Notes under the pieces: model-generated | Database searches by the model: none | The model's input: the letters and a program-made list of their open reading frames with translations, nothing else | What the model was told of the DNA's origin: nothing | NCBI RefSeq assembly: GCF_900116005.1 | Contig: NZ_FOYI01000001.1 | Location: 555,920 to 619,919, forward strand | DNA length: 64,000 bases | Direction: 5' to 3' | DNA from: Poseidonocella sedimentorum | GTDB taxonomy: Bacteria; Pseudomonadota; Alphaproteobacteria; Rhodobacterales; Rhodobacteraceae | Shown here: positions 28,097-37,046 of the stretch, in pieces | How positions within the stretch are numbered: position 1 is the stretch's first letter | Layout of the letters: each line of letters begins with the position of its first letter | Made by a program: the position numbers and the translations under genes

Positions 28097-29473
28097 ATGA
28101 GCGCATTCGACTATGATCTCTTTGTCATCGGTGGCGGCTCGGGCGGCGTGCGCGCGGCGCGGGTCGCGGCGGGCGAGGCCGGGGCGCGGGTCGGGCTGGC
28201 CGAGGAGAGCCGCTATGGCGGGACCTGCGTCATCCGCGGCTGCGTGCCCAAGAAGCTGATGGTCTTCGCGTCGGAATTCGGCGGTATGATCGAGACGGCC
28301 TCGGCCTATGGCTGGGGGCATCAGGCCGGCGCTTTCGACTGGAGCGCATTTCGCGGCACGCTGCACGCCGAGCTGGACCGGCTTGAGGGGATCTACCGCA
28401 AGCTGCTGAAAAACGCCGGTGTCGACAGTTTCGACGCGCGCGCGGTGATCAAGGATCCGCACACGGTGGCGCTGTCGACGGGCGAGACCTTTACCGCCAA
28501 GCATATCCTCGTGGCGACGGGCGGCCATCCGGTCCGGCCCGATGTGCCCAATGCGGAGCTCGGGATGGTCTCGGACGATCTCTTTGAGCTCGACGCGCTG
28601 CCGGAGCGGTTGCTGATCATCGGGGGCGGGTTCATCGCCTGCGAGTTTGCCTGCATCATGCAGGGGCTCGGGGTTGCGGTCACCCAGTTTTACCGGGGCG
28701 GGCAGATCCTGCGCGGGTTCGACAACGAGGCGCGCGATCTAATGGCCGAGGAGATGATCGCTCAGGGCATCGATCTGCGCGTCGATACCGAGATTGCCGA
28801 GATGAGCCCGGTCACGCCGGGCGCGCAGGGCGGGCCGATCCGCGTGCGCTGCATCCACGGGACGGACCAGACCTTCGACGCGGTGCTCTTTGCCACCGGG
28901 CGCGTGCCCAACACCAAGGGGCTCGGGCTGGAGGAGGCGGGCGTCAAGCTCGGGCGCGGCGGCGAGATCGTGGTCAACGAATACAGCCAGAGCGACGTGC
29001 CCTCGATCTTCGCCATCGGCGATGTGACCGAGCGGATCACGCTGACACCGGTTGCGATCCGCGAGGCGATGGCCTTTGTCGAGACGGTGTTCCGGGGCAA
29101 TCCGACCCCGGTGGATCACGTGCTGGTCCCCTCGGCGGTCTACACCCAGCCCGAGCTCGGGGCGGTGGGGCTCAGCGAGGAGGCGGCGCGCGAGCTGGAG
29201 CATATCGAGGTCTACACGACCACGTTCCGCCCGATGCAGAGCGCCTTTGCCGGCAAGCCCGACCGGGTGCTGATGAAGCTCGTGGTCTCACAGGCGTCGC
29301 GCCGGGTTCTGGGCTGCCATATCGTCGCGCCGGCAGCGGGAGAGATGATCCAGATGGCGGCGATCGCGATCAAGATGGGCGCCACGAAAGAGGATTTCGA
29401 CCGCACCGTTGCGGTCCATCCGACCATGGCGGAGGAAATCGTGACCATGCGCCATCCGACGCGGACGGCTTGA
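28097..29473 (+). CDS. gor: Glutathione-disulfide reductase
   Basis: 458-residue flavoprotein that reduces oxidised glutathione with NADPH. FAD motif FVIGGGSGGVRAARVAA; redox-active disulfide GGTCVIRGCVPKK; nucleotide-binding GGGFIACEFA; C-terminal catalytic His-Glu in VAVHPTMAEE. These indicate Gor rather than dihydrolipoamide dehydrogenase. Ribosome site GAGGAGTTTTGAC before the ATG. Confidence 0.94.
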   Translation: MSAFDYDLFVIGGGSGGVRAARVAAGEAGARVGLAEESRYGGTCVIRGCVPKKLMVFASEFGGMIETASAYGWGHQAGAFDWSAFRGTLHAELDRLEGIYRKLLKNAGVDSFDARAVIKDPHTVALSTGETFTAKHILVATGGHPVRPDVPNAELGMVSDDLFELDALPERLLIIGGGFIACEFACIMQGLGVAVTQFYRGGQILRGFDNEARDLMAEEMIAQGIDLRVDTEIAEMSPVTPGAQGGPIRVRCIHGTDQTFDAVLFATGRVPNTKGLGLEEAGVKLGRGGEIVVNEYSQSDVPSIFAIGDVTERITLTPVAIREAMAFVETVFRGNPTPVDHVLVPSAVYTQPELGAVGLSEEAARELEHIEVYTTTFRPMQSAFAGKPDRVLMKLVVSQASRRVLGCHIVAPAAGEMIQMAAIAIKMGATKEDFDRTVAVHPTMAEEIVTMRHPTRTA

Positions 29474-29529
29474 TTTCGAGCCACGATTGCACAGGTATGT
29501 CACGAGACAACAAAGAGGACAGAGGCTGA

Positions 29530-30690
29530 ATGTCTGAGAACAACGGCGGCCCCTGGGGCAGCGGAAACGGGGGCGGCGGCCAGAGCGGCGGCGGCAACCG
29601 GGGTGGAAATCGCGGCGGCGGGCGCAAGCCCGGCGGCGAGTCGCAGATCCCCGAGATCGACGATCTGGTGAAGAAGGGCCAGGAGGGCCTGCGTGTCCTC
29701 ATGGGCGGGCGCGGCGGCGATGGCCGCAGCGGCGGCTCGGGCGGGCCTTCGGGCCCCGGCTTTTCGCGCGGCACACTGGGCCTCGCGGCGCTGGTGCTCG
29801 TGGGGATGTGGGCGTTTTCGAGCTTCTATACGGTGAAGCCCGAGGAACAATCGGTCGAGCTTTTTCTGGGGAAATACTCCGACACCGGCCAGCCCGGGCT
29901 CAACTTCGCGCCCTGGCCGCTGGTCACCTACGAGGTGCTCAACGTGACCTCGGAGCGGACGGAGAACATCGGCGCGGGCAATGGCCGCAACGACAACGGG
30001 CTCATGCTCACCACCGACGCCAACATCGTCGATATCGAGTTCCAGGTGGTCTGGAACATCAACGATCCGGCCAAGCTTCTGTTCAACATGCGCGATCCGC
30101 AGCTGACCGTGGCGGCCGTGTCCGAATCGGTGATGCGCGAGATCATCGCGGCGTCGAACCTCGCGCCGATCCTCAACCGTGACCGGGGCATCATCGCCGA
30201 CACCGCCAAGGACAACATCCAGTCGACGCTGGACGACTACGAGAGCGGGATCAACATCGTGCGGATCAACCTCGATGCGGCGGACCCGCCCGAGCAGGTG
30301 ATCGACGCCTTCCGCGACGTTCAGGCCGCCGAGCAGGAGCGCGACCGGCTGCAACGTCAGGCCGATGCCTATGCCAATACCGTGCTCGCCGAGGCGCGCG
30401 GTCTGGGCGCACAGGTGCTTGAGGAGGCCGAGGGCTATCGCGCCCAGGTGGTCAACGAGGCGATCGGTGAAGCGAGCCGGTTCCTTGCGGTGGCGCAGGA
30501 ATTCAACGCGGCCCCCGAAGTCACGCAGCGCCGGCTCTATCTCGAAACCATCGAGCGCACGCTCGGCGGGGTCGACAAGATCCTGCTTGACGAAGGCGGC
30601 GAGGGCGGCTCCGGCGTCTTGCCCTATCTGCCGCTCAACGAGCTCAACCGATCCGGGGCAGCCTCCCGCACGAACGAAGGAGCGAACTGA
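29530..30690 (+). CDS. hflK: FtsH protease modulator HflK
   Basis: 386-residue SPFH-domain inner-membrane protein that, with HflC, forms a large cage around FtsH. Gly/Asn/Arg-rich cytoplasmic N-terminus (about residues 1-75), a single membrane helix (GLAALVLVGMWAFSSFY), then the SPFH/band 7 domain (VKPEEQSVELFLGKY) and a coiled coil rich in Ala/Glu. Stop and hflC start overlap by one base. Confidence 0.95.
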   Translation: MSENNGGPWGSGNGGGGQSGGGNRGGNRGGGRKPGGESQIPEIDDLVKKGQEGLRVLMGGRGGDGRSGGSGGPSGPGFSRGTLGLAALVLVGMWAFSSFYTVKPEEQSVELFLGKYSDTGQPGLNFAPWPLVTYEVLNVTSERTENIGAGNGRNDNGLMLTTDANIVDIEFQVVWNINDPAKLLFNMRDPQLTVAAVSESVMREIIAASNLAPILNRDRGIIADTAKDNIQSTLDDYESGINIVRINLDAADPPEQVIDAFRDVQAAEQERDRLQRQADAYANTVLAEARGLGAQVLEEAEGYRAQVVNEAIGEASRFLAVAQEFNAAPEVTQRRLYLETIERTLGGVDKILLDEGGEGGSGVLPYLPLNELNRSGAASRTNEGAN

Positions 30691-31799
30691 TGCGCAAATC
30701 AGGTATTTTCATCGCCGCCGGCGTTGTCGTGCTGGTCGGTATCTTCATGTCGCTCTTCATCGTGGACGAGCGCGAGAAGGCCCTTGTCCTGCAATTCGGC
30801 CAGATCCGCCAGGTGGTTGAGGAGCCGGGGCTCGGCTTCAAGGTGCCCTTGATCCAGGAGGTCGTGAAATACGACGACCGGATTCTGTCGCTCGACACCG
30901 ACACGATCGAGGTCACGCCGTCGGATGATCGCCGGCTCGTGGTCGATGCCTTCGCGCGCTACCGGATCGCCGATGTGGTCCAGTTCCGTCAGGCGGTCGG
31001 GGTGGGCGGGATTCGCGCCGCCGAAGTGCGCCTGTCCTCGATCCTCAACGCCCAGATCCGCGAGGTGCTCGGCGCCGATCAGGTCACGTCCGACGTGATC
31101 CTCTCGCCCGAGCGGCGCGATCTTGCGCTGCGCATCCGCGCCCAGGCCCGGACCAGCGCCGATAGCCTCGGGCTGGAGATCGTGGACGTTCGGCTCAAGC
31201 AGACCAACCTGCCCGAAGAGAACCTCGAAGCGACCTTTGCGCGGATGCGCGCGGAGCGTGAACGGGAAGCGGCGGACGAGATCGCGCGCGGTAACGAGGC
31301 GGCCCAACGGGTGCGCGCCGCGGCGGACCGGACGGTGGTCGAGACGGTCTCGAACGCCGAGCGGGAAGCGGAGATCACCCGGGGTGAGGCCGATGCGGAA
31401 CGGAACCGCGTCTATGCCGAAGCCTTTGGCGACAATCCCGATTTCTTCGCCTTCTACCGCTCGCTGACCGCCTTCGAGCGGACCTTGCAGTCGGAGAATT
31501 CGACGCTTGTGATCTCGCCCGACAGCGAGTTCATCAGGCCGCTCTTTGAAGCGATCCGGGCCGAAGGTCTTGAGCCGGTGCAGATGGGCAATATCGATCT
31601 GGACGCGCTGCGCGAGATGGCGCCGGAGACCGGGACATCGCCCGACCTGCCGGAGGCCGAGCGCTTGCGGCTTGAGGAAGACGCCGCCGCCGAGGCGCCG
31701 CAGGAGCCCGCATCGGAGGCTGAAGCGGCGGAGACTGAGGCGGTTGAGACCGAGGCCGAGGCGGGCGATGCCGAGGCCGAAACCCCGACCGGGAATTGA
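30690..31799 (+). CDS. hflC: FtsH protease modulator HflC
   Basis: 369-residue partner of HflK. Membrane helix near the N-terminus (FIAAGVVVLVGIFMSLFIV), SPFH domain (REKALVLQFGQIRQVVEEPG), long coiled coil (ARMRAEREREAADEIARGNE). The C-terminus carries an acidic Ala/Glu extension of about 50 residues (AAEAPQEPASEAEAAETEA) not present in E. coli HflC. The stop overlaps the start of a small DUF2065 gene. Confidence 0.95.
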   Translation: MRKSGIFIAAGVVVLVGIFMSLFIVDEREKALVLQFGQIRQVVEEPGLGFKVPLIQEVVKYDDRILSLDTDTIEVTPSDDRRLVVDAFARYRIADVVQFRQAVGVGGIRAAEVRLSSILNAQIREVLGADQVTSDVILSPERRDLALRIRAQARTSADSLGLEIVDVRLKQTNLPEENLEATFARMRAEREREAADEIARGNEAAQRVRAAADRTVVETVSNAEREAEITRGEADAERNRVYAEAFGDNPDFFAFYRSLTAFERTLQSENSTLVISPDSEFIRPLFEAIRAEGLEPVQMGNIDLDALREMAPETGTSPDLPEAERLRLEEDAAAEAPQEPASEAEAAETEAVETEAEAGDAEAETPTGN

Positions 31800-31993
31800 T
31801 CGCCCAGATCCTTTTCGCCCTCGGGCTTGTACTGTTTGTGGAGGGGCTGGCCTATGCGCTGGCCCCCCATCTTTTGGAGCGCATGCTGGAGATGCTGCGC
31901 GCGCTGCCCATCCCCAGCCGCCGGCAGGTCGGGCTTGTGGCCATGGCGCTCGGGTTGATGCTGGTTCTGGCCTCCGATCTCATCCCGTTCTGA
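31796..31993 (+). CDS. DUF2065-like small membrane protein
   Basis: 65 residues from a TTG start that overlaps the hflC stop. Two membrane helices (ILFALGLVLFVEGLAYALA and LVAMALGLMLVLASDLIPF). This is the small DUF2065 protein regularly encoded after hflC, sometimes called YjeT in enterics. Function unknown; probably translationally coupled to hflC. Confidence 0.85.
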   Translation: MIAQILFALGLVLFVEGLAYALAPHLLERMLEMLRALPIPSRRQVGLVAMALGLMLVLASDLIPF

Positions 31994-32143
31994 CCCCGCC
32001 CGCGCGCCACACGCCGGGGTGAAGAATTGTGACCCCGGATTGTGTTGCACCTTCGATGCCCTACATTGATGCTTGAAACCTCCCGGTGTGCTAGTCCTAG
32101 GGTGTCGCAGCCGGGTGGGCATGAACAGACAGGAGATAGTCGA

Positions 32144-33613
32144 GTGAAACCGCAACAAATCGCCATACCGGTTCGGGATCCGATGACCGGGCTTCGCGTG
32201 TGGAGCCTCGCGTTTGTCGCAGTGCTTCTGCTGATGCTTCAGACAGTCGCCGCGCGCGCGCTTCCCGAAAGCTTCGCCGACCTCGCTGACAAGATCAGCC
32301 CCTCGGTCGTCAACATCACCACATCCACCGTCGTGGCCCAGAGCACCGGGCCGCAGGGCGTCGTCCCCGAGGGCTCGCCCTTTGAGGATTTCTTTCGCCA
32401 GTTTCGCGAGCGCGAAGGCGAGGGCAACCGCGCCCGGCGCACCTCGGCGCTCGGCTCGGGATTCGTGATTTCCGAAGATGGCTACGTGGTCACCAACAAC
32501 CACGTCATCGAGGGCTCCGACCGGATCACCATCGAGTTCTTCTCCGGCGAGGAGCTTGCCGCCGAGGTGATCGGGACCGATCCCAAGACCGATATCGCGC
32601 TGCTGAAGGTCGAGGCCGACAAGCCGCTGCCCTATGTAAGCTTCGGCGACAGCGACACCGCCCGCGTGGGCGACTGGGTGATTGCGATGGGCAATCCGCT
32701 GGGGCAGGGCTTCTCCGTCTCGGCCGGGATCGTCTCGGCGCGCAACCGCGCGCTCTCCGGCACCTATGACGACTACATCCAGACCGACGCCGCCATCAAC
32801 CGCGGCAACTCCGGCGGGCCGCTCTTCAACCTCGACGGCGACGTGATCGGCGTGAACACCGCGATCCTGAGCCCCAACGGCGGCTCGATCGGCATCGGCT
32901 TCTCGATGGCCTCCAACGTGGTCACCCGCGTGGTCGACCAGCTGCGCGACTTCGGGGAGACCCGCCGCGGCTGGCTTGGCGTGCGACTGCAACCGATCAC
33001 CGATGACATGGCCGAAGCGCTCGGGCTGTCCTCGACCGCGGGCGCCCTCGTGGCCGATGTGCCGGACGGGCCGGCGGCGGATGCGGGCATTCAGGCCGGC
33101 GACGTGATCGTGACCTTTGACGGGGAGGACGTGGCCGATATCCGCGATCTGACGCGGCAGGTCGGCGCCACCGAGGTCGGCAAGACCGTGCGCGTCGTGG
33201 TCAACCGGGGGGGCGAGACCCAGACCATCCTGGTCACGCTCGGCCGCCGCGAGGAAGCTGAGGGGACGATCCCCGCCGTGGCTCAGGCTCCCGAGGTGGA
33301 AGAGCCCGCCGAGAAGAGCCTGCTTGGCCTCACCATCGCGCCGCTCACCGATGAGATGCGCTCCGGGATGGGGCTCGGCGCTACGGTCGACGGGCTGGTG
33401 ATCACCGACATCGACGACACCAGCCAGGCCTATGAGAAGGGCCTGCGCGCGGGCGATCTGATCACCGAGGCGGGCCAGCAGAAGATCACCAGCATCGCCG
33501 ATTTCGAAGAGCAGATCGCGGCGGCGGAGGAGGCCGGGCGCAAATCGCTCCTGCTTCTGATCCGCCGGGACGGCAACCCGCGTTTCGTGGCGCTCGCGCT
33601 TGACGCCGAGTGA
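32144..33613 (+). CDS. degP: Do-family periplasmic serine protease (DegP/DegQ-like)
   Basis: 489-residue envelope protease and chaperone. The start is a GTG at 32144 with AGGAG 8 bases upstream, followed by a signal/anchor (VWSLAFVAVLLLMLQTVAAR). Catalytic triad: His in TNNHVI, Asp in KTDIALLK, Ser in RGNSGGPLF. Two PDZ domains follow (RRGWLGVRLQPITD and SLLGLTIAPLTD). A longer ATG-initiated frame from 32042 would bury the signal, so it is not preferred. Adjacent to hflKC, forming a membrane quality-control block. Confidence 0.93.
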   Translation: MKPQQIAIPVRDPMTGLRVWSLAFVAVLLLMLQTVAARALPESFADLADKISPSVVNITTSTVVAQSTGPQGVVPEGSPFEDFFRQFREREGEGNRARRTSALGSGFVISEDGYVVTNNHVIEGSDRITIEFFSGEELAAEVIGTDPKTDIALLKVEADKPLPYVSFGDSDTARVGDWVIAMGNPLGQGFSVSAGIVSARNRALSGTYDDYIQTDAAINRGNSGGPLFNLDGDVIGVNTAILSPNGGSIGIGFSMASNVVTRVVDQLRDFGETRRGWLGVRLQPITDDMAEALGLSSTAGALVADVPDGPAADAGIQAGDVIVTFDGEDVADIRDLTRQVGATEVGKTVRVVVNRGGETQTILVTLGRREEAEGTIPAVAQAPEVEEPAEKSLLGLTIAPLTDEMRSGMGLGATVDGLVITDIDDTSQAYEKGLRAGDLITEAGQQKITSIADFEEQIAAAEEAGRKSLLLLIRRDGNPRFVALALDAE

Positions 33614-33811
33614 TCCGCGCGCGCCGGCCCGCATCGGCCGGCCGCTTTGAGAGGCAAACCGTCCCGGGCGCCAGCGCGCGGGGCGGTTTATTCATCGGCG
33701 CACTGAGAATTCGCTGCGTCTCCGCTGGGCCTCGGCTCTGGCCAAAGCCACGGAATCCGACTATCCCGCCAGCCAGCGAAGGTCGCCTGCGCGGCATAGG
33801 AAGGACACTGC

Positions 33812-34936
33812 ATGACGATTGAAACCCCGGGCCCGATCGAGGAAAATCTGCGCGATGCGATTTCCTCCGTCGAGGAGATCATCGAAGACGCGCGCAACGG
33901 GCGGATGTTCATCCTCGTCGATCACGAAGACCGCGAGAACGAGGGCGATCTGATTATCCCCGCCCAGATGGCGACGCCGGATGCGATCAATTTCATGGCG
34001 ACCTACGGGCGCGGGCTCATTTGCCTTGCGATGAATTCCGACCGGATCGAACAGCTTGGCCTCAAGCTGATGAGCGCCAACAACTCCTCGCGCCACGAGA
34101 CCGCCTTCACCACCTCGATCGAGGCGCGCGAGGGCGTGACGACCGGCATCTCCGCGCAGGACCGGGCGCGCACCGTTTCGGTGGCCATCGATCCGACCAA
34201 GAGCGCGGCCGACATCGCCACCCCGGGCCATGTCTTTCCCTTGCGCGCGCGTCAGGGCGGCGTGCTGGTCCGCGCGGGCCACACCGAGGCCGCGGTCGAT
34301 ATCTCGCGGCTGGCCGGGCTCAATCCCTCGGGCGTGATCTGCGAGGTCATGAACGATGACGGGACGATGGCGCGCCTGCCCGAGCTGATCGGATTCGCGC
34401 AGCGCCATGGGATCAAGATCGGCACGATCTCCGATCTGATCGCCTATCGCCGCCGCCACGACAACCTCGTGCGCATCACCCGCGACGAGATCATCACCTC
34501 CGAATTCGGCGGCGAATGGCGGATGCGGATCTACGCCGATGAGACCCACGGCGACGAGCATGTGGTGCTGACCAAGGGCGAGCTTGACGGCGACGCGCCG
34601 GTGCTGGTGCGGATGCACGCGATGGATCCGTTTCTCGATGTGATCGGCACCGGGCCGCGCGGGCGTGCCGACGAGTTCGCCGATGCGATGCGCCTTGTGG
34701 CCGAGGAAGGGCGGGGCGCGGTCGTGCTGCTGCGCGACACCTCGATGAAGCTCACGCCCGAAGACCACGTCTCGCCGAAAACGCTGCGCCAATACGGGCT
34801 GGGGGCCCAGATCCTGTCCTCGCTCGGCCTGTCGAAGCTGATCCTGCTCACCAATTCGCCCACCCCCCGCGTGGTCGGGCTCGACGCCTACGGGCTCGAG
34901 ATCGCCGGCACGCGCAAGATTTCGGAGCTTGGCTGA
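33812..34936 (+). CDS. ribB: 3,4-dihydroxy-2-butanone-4-phosphate synthase (RibB with degenerate RibA-like domain)
   Basis: 374-residue riboflavin enzyme. The N-terminal RibB domain is intact (LVDHEDRENEGDLIIPAQM at about residues 35-53; GICAQD-equivalent TGISAQDRARTVS; GHVFPLRAR). The C-terminal 150 residues align in layout with GTP cyclohydrolase II but lack its three zinc-binding cysteines: the region has no Cys at all where GxxxGSxRCDCG is expected. So only the RibB activity is supported. The stop overlaps the ribH start by one base. Confidence 0.92.
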   Translation: MTIETPGPIEENLRDAISSVEEIIEDARNGRMFILVDHEDRENEGDLIIPAQMATPDAINFMATYGRGLICLAMNSDRIEQLGLKLMSANNSSRHETAFTTSIEAREGVTTGISAQDRARTVSVAIDPTKSAADIATPGHVFPLRARQGGVLVRAGHTEAAVDISRLAGLNPSGVICEVMNDDGTMARLPELIGFAQRHGIKIGTISDLIAYRRRHDNLVRITRDEIITSEFGGEWRMRIYADETHGDEHVVLTKGELDGDAPVLVRMHAMDPFLDVIGTGPRGRADEFADAMRLVAEEGRGAVVLLRDTSMKLTPEDHVSPKTLRQYGLGAQILSSLGLSKLILLTNSPTPRVVGLDAYGLEIAGTRKISELG

Positions 34937-35478
34937 TGGCCGTGACCCACGATGACGCGCTCGCCCGCCCGAGCTTTGACAAACCGGTGAAAATTCTCAT
35001 CGTCGTTGCGCCCTATTACCGTGCCATCGCCGAGGACCTGCTCGCCGGCGCGCGGGCCGAGATCGAGGCCGCGGGCGGTAGCCACGAGACCGTCGAGGTG
35101 CCCGGCGCTCTGGAAGTGCCCTCCGCCATCGGCATCGCCGAGCGGCTCTCGAATTTCGATGGCTACGTGGCGCTCGGCTGCGTCATCCGGGGCGAGACGA
35201 CCCATTACGATACGGTCTGCAACGACAGCTCCCGCGCGCTCACGCTCCTCGGGCTTCAAGGCCTGTGTATCGGCAACGGCATCCTGACGGTCGAGAACGC
35301 GGCGCAGGCCGAAGTGCGCGCCGATCCGGCGGGTCAGAACAAGGGCGGCGGCGCGGCCGCAGCGGCCTTGCATCTCATCGCGCTGGCCCGTAGATGGGGC
35401 GGCTCGCGCAAGGGGGTCGGCTTTCAGCCCCAGGGCGACGAGTATCAGATCGCAAGCTCATCCAAAGGCACCGCATGA
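34936..35478 (+). CDS. ribH: 6,7-dimethyl-8-ribityllumazine synthase
   Basis: 180-residue lumazine synthase, the penultimate step of riboflavin synthesis. Conserved VPGALEVPSAI and GCVIRGETTHYDTVCND motifs, and NGILTVENAAQAEVRA. Translationally coupled to ribB (TGATG) and to nusB (ATGA overlap). The ribB-ribH-nusB order is typical of alphaproteobacteria. No FMN riboswitch is seen before ribB. Confidence 0.96.
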   Translation: MAVTHDDALARPSFDKPVKILIVVAPYYRAIAEDLLAGARAEIEAAGGSHETVEVPGALEVPSAIGIAERLSNFDGYVALGCVIRGETTHYDTVCNDSSRALTLLGLQGLCIGNGILTVENAAQAEVRADPAGQNKGGGAAAAALHLIALARRWGGSRKGVGFQPQGDEYQIASSSKGTA

Positions 35479-35960
35479 CCAAGAGCGAGACCCTCTCGGG
35501 CAACCAGAAACGCAAGATGCGCTCCGCCTCCCGGCTCTATGCCGTGCAGGCGCTGTTCCAGATGGAGGCCGCGGGCCAGACCATCGACGCCATCCAGCGT
35601 GAGTTCCTCGACCACCGCTTCGGCGCATTCGTGGAGGACGAGGGGATCGAGTATATCGAAGGCGATGTGGAGCTCTTCGGCGCTCTGGTGACGGAGGCTG
35701 TCAACAATCAGGCCCGAATCGACCAGATGACCGACCGCGCGCTTGTGGCCAAGTGGCCCATCGCCCGGATCGATCCGACCTTGCGCGCGCTCTTCCGCGC
35801 GGCGGGGGCCGAGTTCCTCGACCCCGAAACGCCCCCAAAGGTGGTCATCACCGAATTCGTCGATGTCGCCCGCGCGTTCTTTCCCGAAAGCCGCGAGCCG
35901 AAATTCGTCAATGCCGTGCTGGACCACATGGCGCGAGAGGCCCGCCCCGAGGCCTTTTGA
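35475..35960 (+). CDS. nusB: Transcription antitermination factor NusB
   Basis: 161-residue all-helical protein that binds boxA of rRNA leaders with NusE. RSASRLYAVQALFQMEAAG is the conserved first-helix region; later WPIARIDPTLRALFRAAGAE and VVITEFVDVARAFF. The ATG at 35475 overlaps the ribH stop by 4 bases; the longer upstream frame lies within ribH and is rejected. Confidence 0.95.
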   Translation: MTKSETLSGNQKRKMRSASRLYAVQALFQMEAAGQTIDAIQREFLDHRFGAFVEDEGIEYIEGDVELFGALVTEAVNNQARIDQMTDRALVAKWPIARIDPTLRALFRAAGAEFLDPETPPKVVITEFVDVARAFFPESREPKFVNAVLDHMAREARPEAF

Positions 35961-36099
35961 TCGCGCCCGGGGAGCGACGGACGGGGCGCGAGGCCGGGCG
36001 CCAACAAAGCTGCCCGGTGCGGTCGTTTTCGTATGACGCCGCGCCGATTTTGCGCCAGTCTCTCTACGTGCAGAAGCGCGACCCTGCAAAGGAGAGCCC

Positions 36100-36741
36100 A
36101 TGACCAGCCACAGGTTCTGGGACCGTCAGGCCCGGAAATACGCCCAATCGCCGATCTCGGACGAGGCGGCTTATGAGTACACCTTGGAGCGGATCGGCGC
36201 CTATCTGACGCCGGAGGCCGAGGTGTTGGAGCTCGGCTGCGGCACCGGGTCCACCGCGCTGCGCCTTGCGCCGCAGGTCCGCGCCTATGCCGCGAGCGAC
36301 TATGCGCCGGAGATGATCGCGATCGCGCGCGAGAAGGCAGAGGCGGCCGGGGCAAAGACGCTTCACTTCCGCGTCGCCGGCGCGCATGAGATCGCGCCCG
36401 AGGGGCGGGGGTGGGATGCGGTGATCGCACTGAACCTGCTGCATTTGCTGCCCGATCCGGAGGCGGCGGTGGCGCATGTGCACGGGCTGCTCAAGCCCGG
36501 CGGGCTCTTCATTTCCAAGACCTTTTGCCTGCCGGACGGGCGTGCGCCGCTCTGGCTCCATGCGATGCGCGCGGCGCTGCCGGTCCTGCGCGTCCTGGGC
36601 AAGGCGCCGGCGGTCACGTTCCTGAAAGTAGCCGAGCTTGATCGGGCCACCGCACGCGCCGGGTTCGAGATCTTGGAGGCGGGCAATTACCCCGCAAACC
36701 CGCCGCGGCGGTTCATCGTCGCGCGCAAGCTGGATGCCTGA
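36100..36741 (+). CDS. Class I SAM-dependent methyltransferase
   Basis: 213-residue soluble methyltransferase. SAM-binding motif I is VLELGCGTGSTALRL (about residues 45-59), followed by the acidic loop (AASDYAPEMIAIAREKA) and motif AVIALNLLHLLPDPE. Substrate unknown. AAGGAGAGCCC precedes the ATG. It lies immediately upstream of the probable 6S RNA. Confidence 0.85.
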   Translation: MTSHRFWDRQARKYAQSPISDEAAYEYTLERIGAYLTPEAEVLELGCGTGSTALRLAPQVRAYAASDYAPEMIAIAREKAEAAGAKTLHFRVAGAHEIAPEGRGWDAVIALNLLHLLPDPEAAVAHVHGLLKPGGLFISKTFCLPDGRAPLWLHAMRAALPVLRVLGKAPAVTFLKVAELDRATARAGFEILEAGNYPANPPRRFIVARKLDA

Positions 36742-36790
36742 GCGCCAAGGTGCGGAAAAGTGGCGGGCCCGCACGCAGCCGTCTGGTTAT

Positions 36791-36931
36791 CTCATTCCCG
36801 AGGACCTGTATGTACAGGTGGGCGCCAGGTAACCGGACCAGGATCCGGACAGAGCCAGCTCCCTCGGAATTGCTTAAGGCCACCGGAATGCAACCGTTGA
36901 CGAGAAGGGCAGCACCCGCCTCGGAAGGAGG
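36791..36931 (+). ncRNA. ssrS: Probable 6S RNA
   Basis: About 140 bases with 6S-like architecture. The closing stem CCGAGG (36798-36803) pairs with CCTCGG (36919-36924). On the 5' arm a mini-hairpin ACCTGTA-TG-TACAGGT (36804-36819) is followed by GGGCGCCAGG, and the 3' arm carries GGGCAGCACCCGCC, resembling the conserved 5' and 3' arms of enterobacterial 6S. Central internal segments (TTGCTTAAGG, CACCGG) would form the open bubble that mimics a promoter. In E. coli and R. sphaeroides 6S precedes the 5-formyltetrahydrofolate cyclo-ligase gene; here that gene is absent. Boundaries are approximate. Confidence 0.6.
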
Positions 36932-36935
36932 TAGT

Positions 36936-37046
36936 ATGCCCGGGCCCCGCCGACAAGGGGGCGCGCGCAAATTCATGGCCCCAAGCGGCGCGCGGCGCGG
37001 TTTCCCTTGCCGCCCCGAAATTCCGGGCTTAGGCATCGGGGCATGA
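36936..37046 (+). CDS. Possible small ORF coupled to the YmdB-like gene
   Basis: A 36-codon frame starts with ATG 6 bases after a perfect GGAGG and ends in TGA overlapping the next gene's ATG (ATGA at 37043-37046). The product is Arg/Gly/Pro-rich (MPGPRRQGGARKF) with no recognisable family. The Shine-Dalgarno-like run also lies at the 3' end of the probable 6S RNA, so it may be there for RNA structure. It occupies the place where a folate cyclo-ligase gene is usually found. Whether it is translated is unknown. Confidence 0.3.
   Translation: MPGPRRQGGARKFMAPSGARRGFPCRPEIPGLGIGA

Noticed and set aside
24386..28106. Two large minus-strand frames (582 and 667 residues)
   Set aside because: Antisense to cheB/purA and to the DUF2842-thiamine kinase-rpiA stretch; no recognisable protein motifs.
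31454..33634. 726-residue open frame on the minus strand
   Set aside because: Antisense to the Do-type protease and the end of hflC; no domain structure.
33614..33811. Possible FMN riboswitch before ribB
   Set aside because: The region is short and lacks the conserved RFN-element segments; only GC-rich and ordinary leader sequence is visible.
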